Positions 19,522 to 27,396 of a stretch of 64,000 bases of DNA are shown piece after piece; the stretch's first letter is position 1; each line of letters opens with the position of its first letter. The stretch spans positions 1,364,001 through 1,428,000 of the forward strand of contig NZ_JAERRG010000001.1 in the NCBI RefSeq assembly GCF_016741935.1, given 5' to 3'. A program made the translations under genes and the position numbers. The notes beneath the pieces are model-generated. The model did no database searches, was not told the origin of the DNA, and saw only the letters and a list, made by a program, of their open reading frames with translations. The DNA is from Streptomyces endocoffeicus (GTDB lineage: Bacteria > Actinomycetota > Actinomycetes > Streptomycetales > Streptomycetaceae).

Positions 19522-20490
19522 ATGCGGATCGCGATCATCGGCGCGGGTGGCGTCGGCGGATACTTCGGCGCGCGGCTCGCCGCCGCGGGGGACGAGGTCA
19601 CCTTCGTGGCCCGGGGCCGCCATCTCACGGCGATCCGGGAGAAGGGGCTGACGGTGCGCAGCCCGCTGGGGGATCTGCGGGTGCCGTCCGAGGCGGTCGT
19701 CCCGACGGTCTCCGACCTCGACGCCCCGGACCTGGTCATGGTGGCGGTGAAGCTGTGGGACACCGAGGACGTCGCCCGGCAGCTGGCGCCCCTCGCCGAG
19801 AGCGGCGCCGCCGTCGTGTCGTTCCAGAACGGAGTCCAGAAGGACACGGAGCTGCGGCGCCATCTGCCCGCGGAGTCCGTCCTGGGCGGAGTGGGCTACA
19901 TCTCGGCGTTCATCGAGGAGCCCGGGGTGGTGGTGCACAACGGCACGCTGCAGCGGCTGGTGTTCGGGGAGTACGACCGCAAGGAGTCCCCGCGCGCCCG
20001 CCACTTCCTCGACCGCTGTCTCGCGGCCGGTGTCGACGCCGAGATCAGCGGGGACATCGAGCGCACCATCTGGGAGAAGTTCGTCTTCCTGGTGGGCCTC
20101 TCCGGGACGACGTCGGCGGTGCGGCAGCCGATCGGCGTGGTCCGCGGGAATCCCGGGTCACGGGATCTGCTGCGTGATGTGATGCGCGAGGTGGTCGCCG
20201 TGGGACGGGCCAAGGGGGTGCACCTGGACCCCGGTTTCGCCGACGACCGGCTCGCCTTCTGCGACACACTGCCCGCCACGATGACGTCCTCGATGCACAA
20301 CGACCTCCTCCGCGGCAACCGCCTGGAGCTGAGCTGGCTCAGCGGTGCCGTGGCCGAACTCGGCGCCGAGCTGGGCGTCGCCACCCCGCGCAACCGGGCC
20401 ATCGCCGACATCCTCGCCCCCTACGCGCCGGGCGATCCGGCCGCGACGGGTGGCACGGAGGTCAGCGCAGCAGGGGAAGCTTCCCGATGA
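19522..20490 (+). CDS. 2-dehydropantoate 2-reductase (PanE/ApbA family)
   Basis: 322 residues, ATG 19522 after GAGGGGACACC. The Rossmann motif IAIIGAGGVGGYFGARLAAAGDEVTFVARG binds NADPH; VAVKLWDTE carries the conserved lysine; the C-terminal dimer domain includes SSMHNDLLRGNRLELSWLSGAV. Family members reduce ketopantoate to pantoate in CoA synthesis, but many PanE-like paralogues work on other 2-keto acids. The pairing with a CGNR regulator and the lack of pan genes leave the exact substrate open. The 3' end overlaps the convergent DUF2000 gene by 29 bp. Confidence 0.85.
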   Translation: MRIAIIGAGGVGGYFGARLAAAGDEVTFVARGRHLTAIREKGLTVRSPLGDLRVPSEAVVPTVSDLDAPDLVMVAVKLWDTEDVARQLAPLAESGAAVVSFQNGVQKDTELRRHLPAESVLGGVGYISAFIEEPGVVVHNGTLQRLVFGEYDRKESPRARHFLDRCLAAGVDAEISGDIERTIWEKFVFLVGLSGTTSAVRQPIGVVRGNPGSRDLLRDVMREVVAVGRAKGVHLDPGFADDRLAFCDTLPATMTSSMHNDLLRGNRLELSWLSGAVAELGAELGVATPRNRAIADILAPYAPGDPAATGGTEVSAAGEASR

Positions 20491-20926
20491 GCCTGCTCAC
20501 CTTGTTCCGCGGGCCGACGATGCTGACCGCGAGGTAGTCGAGATCCTCGGTCTTGGTGCCGGCCAGGCTGTCGAGGTACTCGTCGTAGACCCGTGAGGTC
20601 TGGGCCTGTCCGGGCATGTCGACGAGGAACAGCTCGTCCTTCTCGGCGGCCTTGGCCCGCAGCTCGCGCAGCGCCTGCGGGCCGGCCGCCAGGATCGAGC
20701 AGCCGGCCCACGGCAGCCCCGGGTGGCCGGCGCCGGAGCCGTCTCTGCCGTCCGGCCCCAGCAGCTCCGGTATCGCCCGGCCGACGGCGGCGGCCATGCA
20801 GGCGGCCGCGTTCACCGCCCGGCCCGCGGGCATCTCCTCGGCCACGACGATCACCCACTTGAGCTTCGCCTGCCGGGTGGACTGATCGGTGCGTACATCC
20901 TCGTCGGACAGCTGGGGAACGGACAC
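20462..20926 (-). CDS. DUF2000 family protein
   Basis: 154 residues from GTG 20926, chosen because AAGGAG lies 8 bases upstream. KLKWVIVVAEEMPAGRAVNAAACMAAAVGRAIPELLG, followed by LFLVDMPGQAQTSRVYDEYL, matches DUF2000, a small alpha/beta family with a peptidyl-tRNA-hydrolase-like fold and no known role. It is divergent from an Lrp/AsnC regulator, which is the likely controller. Its tail overlaps the PanE-like gene. Confidence 0.82.
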   Translation of the reverse strand: MSVPQLSDEDVRTDQSTRQAKLKWVIVVAEEMPAGRAVNAAACMAAAVGRAIPELLGPDGRDGSGAGHPGLPWAGCSILAAGPQALRELRAKAAEKDELFLVDMPGQAQTSRVYDEYLDSLAGTKTEDLDYLAVSIVGPRNKVSRLIGKLPLLR

Positions 20927-21025
20927 GAGCACTACTCCTTGTCGATGGCTAATGTGGTGGACGGTACCCATCCATCCGAGCCGGAGCACGGCTCGCCGAA
21001 CTTCCTCAGGCAAAGGAGCGCCTTC

Positions 21026-21520
21026 GTGGAACTTGATGCACTCGACCGTGCGCTTCTGCGGGAGCTGCAGAACGATGCACGCCAGACCAATCGCGAGCTG
21101 GCCCTGCGGACGGGGGTCTCGCCGTCGACCTCGCTGGAGCGGGTCCGGGCGCTGCGGGAGCGCGGCATCATCAGCGGCTATCACGCCGCCGTCGACCTGG
21201 AGGCGGTCGGCCGCCCCGTGCAGGCGCTGATCTCGGTGCGGATCCGCCCGCCGTCCCGGCCGGTCATCGAGGGGTTCCGGGAATGGGCCGCCCAGCTGCC
21301 GGAGACCATCGGGCTGTTCGTCACTTCCGGCGCCCATGACTTCCTCATCCATGTGGCGGTGCCGGACACCAACGGGCTGTACGCGTTCGTCATCGACCGC
21401 CTCACCGAGCGCCGTGAGGTGGCGGATGTGCAGAGCACGATGGTCTACGAACACGCCCAGTCGCGCTGTATCGACCCCGCCCCCGCCGAGCGCCCCCCGC
21501 CCTCCCGCCGGAGGCGATAG
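21026..21520 (+). CDS. Lrp/AsnC-family transcriptional regulator
   Basis: 164 residues from GTG 21026, fixed by AAAGGAG 7 bases upstream. ELDALDRALLRELQNDARQTNRELALRTGVSPSTSLERVRALRERGII is the Lrp winged-helix; the RAM ligand domain follows (GLFVTSGAHDFLIHVAVPD, DVQSTMVYEHAQSR). It senses an amino acid or related small molecule and binds DNA as octamer or hexadecamer. The 99-bp gap to the divergent DUF2000 gene should hold its operators. A basic, Pro-rich tail (PPPSRRRR) is unusual. Confidence 0.92.
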   Translation: MELDALDRALLRELQNDARQTNRELALRTGVSPSTSLERVRALRERGIISGYHAAVDLEAVGRPVQALISVRIRPPSRPVIEGFREWAAQLPETIGLFVTSGAHDFLIHVAVPDTNGLYAFVIDRLTERREVADVQSTMVYEHAQSRCIDPAPAERPPPSRRRR

Positions 21521-21549
21521 CGCGGGGCGGGAGGGGCGGGGACGCCGAA

Positions 21550-21586
21550 GGGCGGGCGGCATCGCCGTTCGCGACACCGCCCGCCC
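21550..21586. terminator. Bidirectional hairpin between convergent genes
   Basis: GGGCGGGCGG (21550-21559) pairs with CCGCCCGCCC (21577-21586), 17-nt loop, lying between the Lrp stop (21520) and the permease stop (21605). Confidence 0.75.
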
Positions 21587-21604
21587 CGGTTCATCGACGC
21601 CGCG

Positions 21605-23032
21605 TCAGGAGCCCGCCACCGCCGCCGTCTTCTCCTGCCGCGGCTCGGCCGTGGCGGGGGTGTCCCGCGTCCACAGCGGCCGCAGCCGGTAGGTCAGCAG
21701 ATAGAGCACCGCCGAGGCGCCCGCCGCGACGAACATGCTCAGATCGCCCGCGTGCGGATACGCCGAGGCGAACGCCCCGGTGTAGAGATCGGACTGCCAG
21801 AACGGCACCGAGGCCAGCACCCCGCCGACCCAGGCGACGAAGCCCCAGGAGAGCACCCGCCCACGGTCGTACAGCTCGGCGATCCGGCGGGGGTCGGAGC
21901 GGCCGCCCAGGTGGTAGTCGAGCAGCAGCACGGTGGCGAACGGCGCGATGAAGTACGCGGTGAGGTTGAGGAACACCGAGAACTTGTCCTCGATCCCGGA
22001 GTGTCCCCACAGGCTGATCCCATACGCCAGCGCGCAGATGAGGGTGACGGCCTGGGTCCGGGTGACCGGCACCTTCAGCGTCTGGACGGAGATCGCGCCG
22101 CCGTAGACATTGAGGAAGTTCTGCGCGAGCGCGGACAGCCCGATGGCGATCAGCGCGGGGATGGCGAACGGCCCGGTCAGCTGGTGCAGGGCGGTGATGG
22201 AGTCGGTGCTGGTGGCGTTGGAGCCGAGGAGCACACCGAGGATGCCGAGCCAGCAGATGGTGACGAAGTTGCCGAGCCCGGTGTACCAGGCGGTGCGCTT
22301 CACCACGTTCGGCGAGTCGGGCAGATAGCGCGAGTAGTCCGAGGCGAACGGCGCCCAGGCGACGAGGAAGGAGAGGAACCAGCCGCCGAAGGTGATCCAG
22401 CCGCCGGTGGAGCCGACGTAGTCCGCCGCCTTCGGATCGGCGTCGAAGGTGCCCGCGCCGCGCACCAGGGCCACCACCGTGATCATCACGAACAGCGGGG
22501 TGAGGACGTAGGTCAGCACCCGCTGCAGGAAATTGATCATGTTGTAGCCGTAGATGGACACCACCAGCTCGACCAGGGTGAGCGCCAGTCCGCAGATCCA
22601 GAAGGGCAGATGGGTCAGCTCGGCGATGGCCTTGCCGCCGAGGATCACGGTGACGGCGGCCCAGCCGACCCCGGCGAACACATTGATGTACGCCACCGGC
22701 AGGAAGTTGCCGAAGAAGCCGAGCGGGCCCCGCGCCTGGATCTGCTGGGGCACCCCCAGCCGTACGCCCATCCGGGACATCACGGCCATCAGCAGCGAGC
22801 CGAGACCCGCGCCGGCCACGATGGCGGCGACGGCCGCGCCGAAGCTGAGGCCGAGCCCGACCGCGCTGAACCCGAGCAGGATGATGGGGAAGTTGAGACC
22901 GGCGGCGAACCAGACGAAGAACTGCGAACTGGGCTTGCCGTGCCGCTCGTTGTCGGGGATGTGGTCGACCCCGAAGGGCTCCACCTTGGTGACCGCGCTG
23001 CCGTACACCGGCGCCGTGTCGTCGTGGGTCAT
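21605..23032 (-). CDS. NCS1-family nucleobase/cation symporter
   Basis: 475 residues, about 12 helices. VEPFGVDHIPDNERHGKPSSQFFVWFAAGLN near the N-terminus, RLGVPQQIQARGPLGFFGN and FVAWAPFASDYSRYLP are the NCS1 family signatures. These proton or sodium symporters import cytosine, uracil, hydantoin, allantoin, purines or vitamin-type heterocycles. It lies 81 bp after the SnoaL-flavin reductase gene on the same strand and is probably in one operon with it, so it likely imports the N-heterocycle that the adjacent monooxygenase cluster degrades (inference). Confidence 0.88.
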   Translation of the reverse strand: MTHDDTAPVYGSAVTKVEPFGVDHIPDNERHGKPSSQFFVWFAAGLNFPIILLGFSAVGLGLSFGAAVAAIVAGAGLGSLLMAVMSRMGVRLGVPQQIQARGPLGFFGNFLPVAYINVFAGVGWAAVTVILGGKAIAELTHLPFWICGLALTLVELVVSIYGYNMINFLQRVLTYVLTPLFVMITVVALVRGAGTFDADPKAADYVGSTGGWITFGGWFLSFLVAWAPFASDYSRYLPDSPNVVKRTAWYTGLGNFVTICWLGILGVLLGSNATSTDSITALHQLTGPFAIPALIAIGLSALAQNFLNVYGGAISVQTLKVPVTRTQAVTLICALAYGISLWGHSGIEDKFSVFLNLTAYFIAPFATVLLLDYHLGGRSDPRRIAELYDRGRVLSWGFVAWVGGVLASVPFWQSDLYTGAFASAYPHAGDLSMFVAAGASAVLYLLTYRLRPLWTRDTPATAEPRQEKTAAVAGS

Positions 23033-23113
23033 GGGTGTGCTCCTGGGACGGGAGGAGTGGGCGTCAGGGGGTGGCGGGGGGTCGGTGGCGCCGCGGATCG
23101 GGGTGGCGGTGTC

Positions 23114-24031
23114 TCACCACGGCAGCGGCGCGGTGTGGGAGATGTCGAAGAAGCCACCGCCGCTGTAGACCAGCGGGGCCAGTTCCGCATGGCGGGCGGA
23201 CACCACCCGGCCGGTGAAGACGGTGTGGCTGCCGGCCTCCAGCCGCTCGCCGATCTCCACCTCGAGCTGGGCGCAGGACCGGTCGATCAGCGGGACGCCG
23301 AACTCACCGGGGGTCCAGGACAGCCCGGCGAACTTGTCGTCGGCCTTGGAGGCGAAGGTCTTGGCCACATCGAGCTGGCCGGCGGCGAGGATGTTGATCC
23401 CCAGATGGCTCGCCCGGTGCAGCGCGGGATGGGTCGTGGAGCTGCGCTGCACGCAGACCAGCACCATGGGTGGATCCAGTGAGATGCTGGCGAACGCGTT
23501 CACCGCGAGCCCCCGGGGCTTACCGTCGTCGTCGCAGGTCACGACGGTGACACCGGTGATGAACTTGCGGTGCACACCACGGACCACATCGGCGTCCACG
23601 GCCGCCTGCTGGGTGGTGGTGATGATCCCGAGCGCCTCCAGCAGCTGGCGCGGGTCCCAGGTCACCCACTCCTCGCTGACCACACCGTGGTCGAAGCGGG
23701 TGAAGGTGGCGCCGGAGACCTCGACCGGCCTGCCGGTGGCCGGGACCCCGAGGAAGTCGCCGGTGTGGCTGCCGGTGCTGCGCCAGCGGATGGCCAGCGA
23801 TTCGCCGTCCTCGACGATCTCCTCGATCTCGGTGCGGAGATCGGGAAACGCCTGGCGGATGGCGCGGATGGACTCCTTGAACTGCTCTCGGTCCTGGGGG
23901 GCCGCGGCGGGCCCGCGGCGGCGTACATAGGCGGGGCCGAGCAGCTGGTCGAGCGCGTCGACCTCGCCCCGGTCCCAGACCGCCTGCCAGGTGGAGCGGA
24001 TGCGGGCGGTGCGGTCAAGAGTGTGCGTCAT
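23114..24031 (-). CDS. SnoaL-like domain fused to a flavin reductase
   Basis: 305 residues from ATG 24031 with GAGGGAAG upstream. Residues about 1-135 form a SnoaL/NTF2-like fold (IRSTWQAVWDRGEVDALDQLLGPAYVRR, FKESIRAIRQAFPDLRTEIEEIV, FDHGVVSEEW). Residues about 145-305 form an HpaC/RutF-type NAD(P)H:flavin reductase (FITGVTVVTCDDDGKPRGLAVNAFASISLDPPMVLVCVQRSS, LGINILAAGQ, SHTVFTGRV). The reductase half should supply reduced flavin to the luciferase-like monooxygenase encoded divergently. The SnoaL half may act on a pathway intermediate or steer the pair. I do not know this fusion as a standard one. Confidence 0.87.
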   Translation of the reverse strand: MTHTLDRTARIRSTWQAVWDRGEVDALDQLLGPAYVRRRGPAAAPQDREQFKESIRAIRQAFPDLRTEIEEIVEDGESLAIRWRSTGSHTGDFLGVPATGRPVEVSGATFTRFDHGVVSEEWVTWDPRQLLEALGIITTTQQAAVDADVVRGVHRKFITGVTVVTCDDDGKPRGLAVNAFASISLDPPMVLVCVQRSSTTHPALHRASHLGINILAAGQLDVAKTFASKADDKFAGLSWTPGEFGVPLIDRSCAQLEVEIGERLEAGSHTVFTGRVVSARHAELAPLVYSGGGFFDISHTAPLPW

Positions 24032-24053
24032 GACGTCTTCCCTCAGTCAGCTC

Positions 24054-24063
24054 TTGTATGGCA
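24054..24063 (-). promoter_or_regulatory. Candidate GntR operator at the flavin reductase transcription start
   Basis: TTGTATGGCA, exactly shared with the palindrome before the gntR gene (28935-28944). It begins just downstream of the -10 of the minus-strand promoter, where a bound repressor would block initiation. Confidence 0.5.
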
Positions 24064-24067
24064 GAGG

Positions 24068-24096
24068 ACCGTAGAAAGGCCATCGACGGCTGTCAA
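24068..24096 (-). promoter_or_regulatory. Promoter of the flavin reductase-permease operon
   Basis: Read on the minus strand: TTGACA (24091-24096), 17-bp spacer, TACGGT (24068-24073). The start codon is about 30 bp downstream of the predicted start point. Confidence 0.65.
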
Positions 24097-24176
24097 CACC
24101 TTGGGACAGATGAGCCGAGAAAGTTCCGAGCGCTTACTAAAAGCACAGGTCAAAGTTGTTTCTCTGACGTTGGCCC

Positions 24177-24205
24177 TTGACGGGCCCGATACGGACTCCT
24201 AGCCT
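24177..24205 (+). promoter_or_regulatory. Promoter of the monooxygenase operon (leaderless)
   Basis: TTGACG (24177-24182), 17-bp spacer, TAGCCT (24200-24205), then 7 bases to ATG 24213. The word ATGGCACA at the start codon repeats part of the gntR palindrome. The layout closely matches the promoter at 28967-28996. Confidence 0.6.
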
Positions 24206-24212
24206 CCCTGCC

Positions 24213-25391
24213 ATGGCACAGCGTGAGCCGGAAGAACAGGACGGACGCTGCATGCGCTTTTCGATATTCCACAACCTCGGTGCCCCGGGCCGTCTCGGCG
24301 AGTACGCCGAAGTCATGAACGAAGCCCGGGAGTTCGCGGTCACCGCGGACCGGGCGGGCTTCTGGTCCACCTGGTACACCGAACACCACTTCGGGCACGA
24401 GGCGATCGAGATCACCCCGAACCCGGTGCTGATGGGGGCGGACATCGCCGCCCGCACCGAACACATCCGGATCGGCCAGGCGGCCTCGATCGCCACCTTC
24501 TGGCATCCGCTGCGGCTCGCTGAGGACATCGCGATGCTCGACCAGCTCTCGGGGGGCCGGGTCGAGGTCGGCCTCGGCCGGGGGCTGTACGGCCGCGAGG
24601 CGCTCAACCTCAACGCCCTGGCCGATCCGCGCGACCAGGAGCAGAACCGCGCCCTGTACGACGAGACCGTGGAGGTCCTGCGCAAGGCGTGGAGCGGCGA
24701 GTTCTTCTCGCACCAGGGCCGGTTCTACGAGTTCCCCGCCCCCGGGGTGAAGTGGAACCACCCCCTCTCCCCCGCCACCCCGGAGTACACCGACGCCGGT
24801 GTCATCACCAAGATGCAGGTCACGCCGTTTCCGCTGCAGCGGCCGCACCCTCCGCTGTGGCAGGTGATCGACAGCCCCCGCTCGATCAAGTCCGCCGCGG
24901 CCGACGGTGTCCAGGGGCTCTTCTGGCTGCCGCCGGTCTCCGCCCTCAAGGAGCGGTTCGAGCTCTACCGGGACACCGCGAGTCAGGCGTCCGGGCGTGA
25001 GTACGCGCTGGGCGAGGGCATCGGCCTGGTGCGCGATGTGTATGTCGCCGACACCATGGAGCAGGCCCGCGCCGAGTTCGAAGAGGCGCTGATGACCACC
25101 TACCGGTGGATCATGCACTGGCGGGGGCTGTCCAACCTCATGGAGGCGGGTGAGGAGCTCACCGACGCCCATGAGCTGTCCTTCGACTTCCTCCAGGGGC
25201 GCAATCTGCTGGTCGGCACCCCCGAGTACGTCTCGGAGAAGATCGCCGAGCTGCGCGACGAGGTGGGCCTGGAACATCTGCTGCTGTGGACCACCCACCC
25301 CGGTCTGCCGCACCGCAACGCGATGCGCAGCCTGGAGCTGTTCGCCGAGAAGGTCATGCCGCGGTTCACCACCGGTGGCGGTCATGGCTGA
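24213..25391 (+). CDS. Luciferase-like flavin-dependent monooxygenase
   Basis: 392 residues if translated leaderless from ATG 24213; ATG 24252 (MRFSIFHNLG, the usual family N-terminus) is the alternative. WYTEHHFGHEAIEITPNPVLMGADIAARTEHIRIGQAASIATFWHPLRLAEDIAMLDQLSGGRVEVGLGRGL is the core of bacterial-luciferase-family FMN monooxygenases. Such enzymes use reduced flavin from a partner reductase, here the divergent SnoaL-reductase fusion. RutA (uracil) and the pyridine monooxygenase PyrA use this chemistry to open N-heterocycles. It heads a tightly overlapping operon with two AA_synth genes, a hydrolase and an aldehyde dehydrogenase. Confidence 0.88.
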   Translation: MAQREPEEQDGRCMRFSIFHNLGAPGRLGEYAEVMNEAREFAVTADRAGFWSTWYTEHHFGHEAIEITPNPVLMGADIAARTEHIRIGQAASIATFWHPLRLAEDIAMLDQLSGGRVEVGLGRGLYGREALNLNALADPRDQEQNRALYDETVEVLRKAWSGEFFSHQGRFYEFPAPGVKWNHPLSPATPEYTDAGVITKMQVTPFPLQRPHPPLWQVIDSPRSIKSAAADGVQGLFWLPPVSALKERFELYRDTASQASGREYALGEGIGLVRDVYVADTMEQARAEFEEALMTTYRWIMHWRGLSNLMEAGEELTDAHELSFDFLQGRNLLVGTPEYVSEKIAELRDEVGLEHLLLWTTHPGLPHRNAMRSLELFAEKVMPRFTTGGGHG

Positions 25392-25995
25392 GGCACGGCT
25401 GCGCAAGGTCGTCACCGTCGCCGATGAGCTGCTGCTGGAGCTCGGCCGCCCGGTCGCGGCGCCGGTGCGCCGGGTGGCGGCGGCCGCGGTGATCAGCAAC
25501 CCCTGGGCCGGCGGCGGCTTCGTCGCCGACCTGGGGCCCGAGGTCGAGCGGATCGCACCGGGGCTGGCCCGGCTGCTCACCGACCGGATCAGCGAGGCGC
25601 TGGGCGGGGTCGACCGGATCGAGTCCTTCGGCAAGGCCGCGATCGTGGGTCTGGACGGGGAGATCGAGCACGGCGGCGCGCTGATCCACACCCCGTTCTT
25701 CGGCAATGTCTTCCGCGAGCTGACCGAGGGCACCTCGATCATCGTCTTCAGCGACGACCGGCTGCCGGCCGGTGAGCCGCTGACCGTGCCGCTGTGGCAC
25801 AAGACCGCGGCCGCGACCCGCTCGCACTATCAGACCTGCCAGATCCGTATCCCCGACGCGCCCCGCCCGGACGAGATCGTCGTCATCGCGGCCGGGGCGT
25901 CCGGCCCCCGCCCGAACGCCCGGATCGGGGACCGCGCCACCGACCCCCTCATCCGCCTCGCCGATCTGGACGACGACCTGGAGACCGTGACGTGA
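25384..25995 (+). CDS. AA_synth (DUF1185) family protein 1
   Basis: 203 residues; ATG 25384 overlaps the monooxygenase stop by 8 bases. AAAVISNPWAGGGFVADLGPEVERIAPGLARLLTDRISEALGG, ESFGKAAIVGLDGEIEHGGALIHTPFFGN and RSHYQTCQIRIPDAPRPDEIVVI are shared with the next gene and place it in Pfam AA_synth (amino acid synthesis). The family name is only historical; its known structures have a chorismate-mutase-like fold, the fold class also used by the enamine deaminases RidA/RutC. A role in hydrolysing an enamine or formamide intermediate is therefore possible (inference). Confidence 0.85.
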   Translation: MAEARLRKVVTVADELLLELGRPVAAPVRRVAAAAVISNPWAGGGFVADLGPEVERIAPGLARLLTDRISEALGGVDRIESFGKAAIVGLDGEIEHGGALIHTPFFGNVFRELTEGTSIIVFSDDRLPAGEPLTVPLWHKTAAATRSHYQTCQIRIPDAPRPDEIVVIAAGASGPRPNARIGDRATDPLIRLADLDDDLETVT

Positions 25996-26543
25996 ACATC
26001 CGCAAGATCATCACCTTCACCGAGGACATCCACAGCGAGGGCGGCCGCCCGGTGGACCCGCCCGCCCGTACGGCCGTGGTGCTCGCCGTCATCGAGAACC
26101 CCTGGGCCGGTCAGGGCTTCGTGGCGGATCTGCTGCCGGGGATCGACGAGGTGGCGCCGAAGCTGGGCGAGCTGCTGGCGCCCCGCGTGGTCGAGGCGCT
26201 GGGCGCACCGGTGGAGGCGTACGGGAAGGCCGCGATCGTGGGTCTCGACGGGGAGGTCGAGCACGGTTCCGCGCTGATCCACACCCTCAAGTTCGGTGAC
26301 CACTTCCGCCGCGCGGCGAACGCCACCACCCTGCTCCCGGCCGTGGAGAAGCGGGCCGCCGCGGGCACGGTCTTCGACATCCCGCTCAAGCACATCACCG
26401 ACGCCACCATCCGCTCGCACCACCAGAGCATCGAGATGCGGGTGGCGGACGGACCGCGCGCCGACGAGATCGTCGTCGGGCTCGCGGCGGCCGCCCAGGG
26501 CCGCCCCCAGGCCCGGCTGGCGCCGCTGTCGACGGAGCGGTGA
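25992..26543 (+). CDS. AA_synth (DUF1185) family protein 2
   Basis: 183 residues from GTG 25992, overlapping the previous stop (GTGA). It is a diverged tandem paralogue of the preceding protein: AVIENPWAGQGFVADLLPGIDEVAPKLGELL, AYGKAAIVGLDGEVEHGSALIHTLKFGDHFRRA and RSHHQSIEMRVADGPRADEIVVGLAAA align directly. It is shorter because the region after the shared HTL/HTP motif differs. The pair may form a hetero-oligomer or act on two successive intermediates (inference). Confidence 0.85.
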   Translation: MNIRKIITFTEDIHSEGGRPVDPPARTAVVLAVIENPWAGQGFVADLLPGIDEVAPKLGELLAPRVVEALGAPVEAYGKAAIVGLDGEVEHGSALIHTLKFGDHFRRAANATTLLPAVEKRAAAGTVFDIPLKHITDATIRSHHQSIEMRVADGPRADEIVVGLAAAAQGRPQARLAPLSTER

Positions 26544-26550
26544 GCGCACG

Positions 26551-27396
26551 GTGAGTGACATGGGCAGGTCCGGCGCGGACGCGCGGGCGCGCGTCCCGGC
26601 CTCCCGGGCCGGTGCCCCGGTGGCGCTCAGCCACGAGGCGCACGGCGACGGCCCGGAGCTGGTGCTGCTGCACGGCGTCGGCCTCGACCGCCGTATGTGG
26701 GACCGGTGCCTCCCGGCCCTCGCGGCCCGGCACCGGGTGACCCTGGTCGATCTGCGCGGCCACGGCGCCTCCCCGGCCGCGGCGGCCGGGGTGTCGCTCG
26801 CCGAGCTGGCCGCCGATGTCGGGGCGCTGCTGAGCGGCCCCACGCATGTGGTCGGCTTCTCGCTCGGTGCCCTGGTCGCCCAGCGGCTGGGTCTTGACCG
26901 GCCGGAGCTCACCGCCTCGCTCACCCTGGTCAGCTCGGTCGCGGGCCGGTCGGAGGAGGAGCGCGCGGCGGTGGCCCGCCGCCAGGAGCTGGCCGCCCAG
27001 GACTTCGGGGCATCCGCGTGGGCGGCGGTCGACCGCTGGTTCTCGCCCGCCTGGCGGGCCCAGGACCCCGAGCTGGCACGGCAGGTGCTCGATACGCTGC
27101 TGGCCAACGACCGGGCCTCCTACCTCGCGTGTTACCGGGTCTTCGCGACCGCCGACACCGCGCTGTGGCGGTGGCTGCCCCGGATCGCCGCGCCCACCGT
27201 GGCGGTGACCGGCGAGCGGGACCCCGGCTCGACCCCGGCCATGTCGCACCGGCTGGCCGAACGGATCCCCGGCGGCCGGGCGGTGATCGTGCCCGGCGCC
27301 CGCCATCTGCTGCCGCTGGAATGCCCCCAGGAACTCGCCGACGTGATCCTCACCCAGACCGGAACCCCCACCGGACAGGAGTCCCACCGCTCATGA
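26551..27396 (+). CDS. Alpha/beta hydrolase
   Basis: 281 residues from GTG 26551 (ATG 26560 possible). LVLLHGVGLDRRMWDRCLPALAARHRVTLVDLRGHGAS is the oxyanion-hole region; the nucleophile elbow is VVGFSLGALVAQ; the acid lies in TGERDPGSTP and the histidine in PGARHLLPLE. It resembles 3-oxoadipate enol-lactonase and RutD-type hydrolases. In this operon it occupies the position of RutD, helping to hydrolyse a ring-opening product. Its stop overlaps the aldehyde dehydrogenase start (ATGA). Confidence 0.87.
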   Translation: MSDMGRSGADARARVPASRAGAPVALSHEAHGDGPELVLLHGVGLDRRMWDRCLPALAARHRVTLVDLRGHGASPAAAAGVSLAELAADVGALLSGPTHVVGFSLGALVAQRLGLDRPELTASLTLVSSVAGRSEEERAAVARRQELAAQDFGASAWAAVDRWFSPAWRAQDPELARQVLDTLLANDRASYLACYRVFATADTALWRWLPRIAAPTVAVTGERDPGSTPAMSHRLAERIPGGRAVIVPGARHLLPLECPQELADVILTQTGTPTGQESHRS

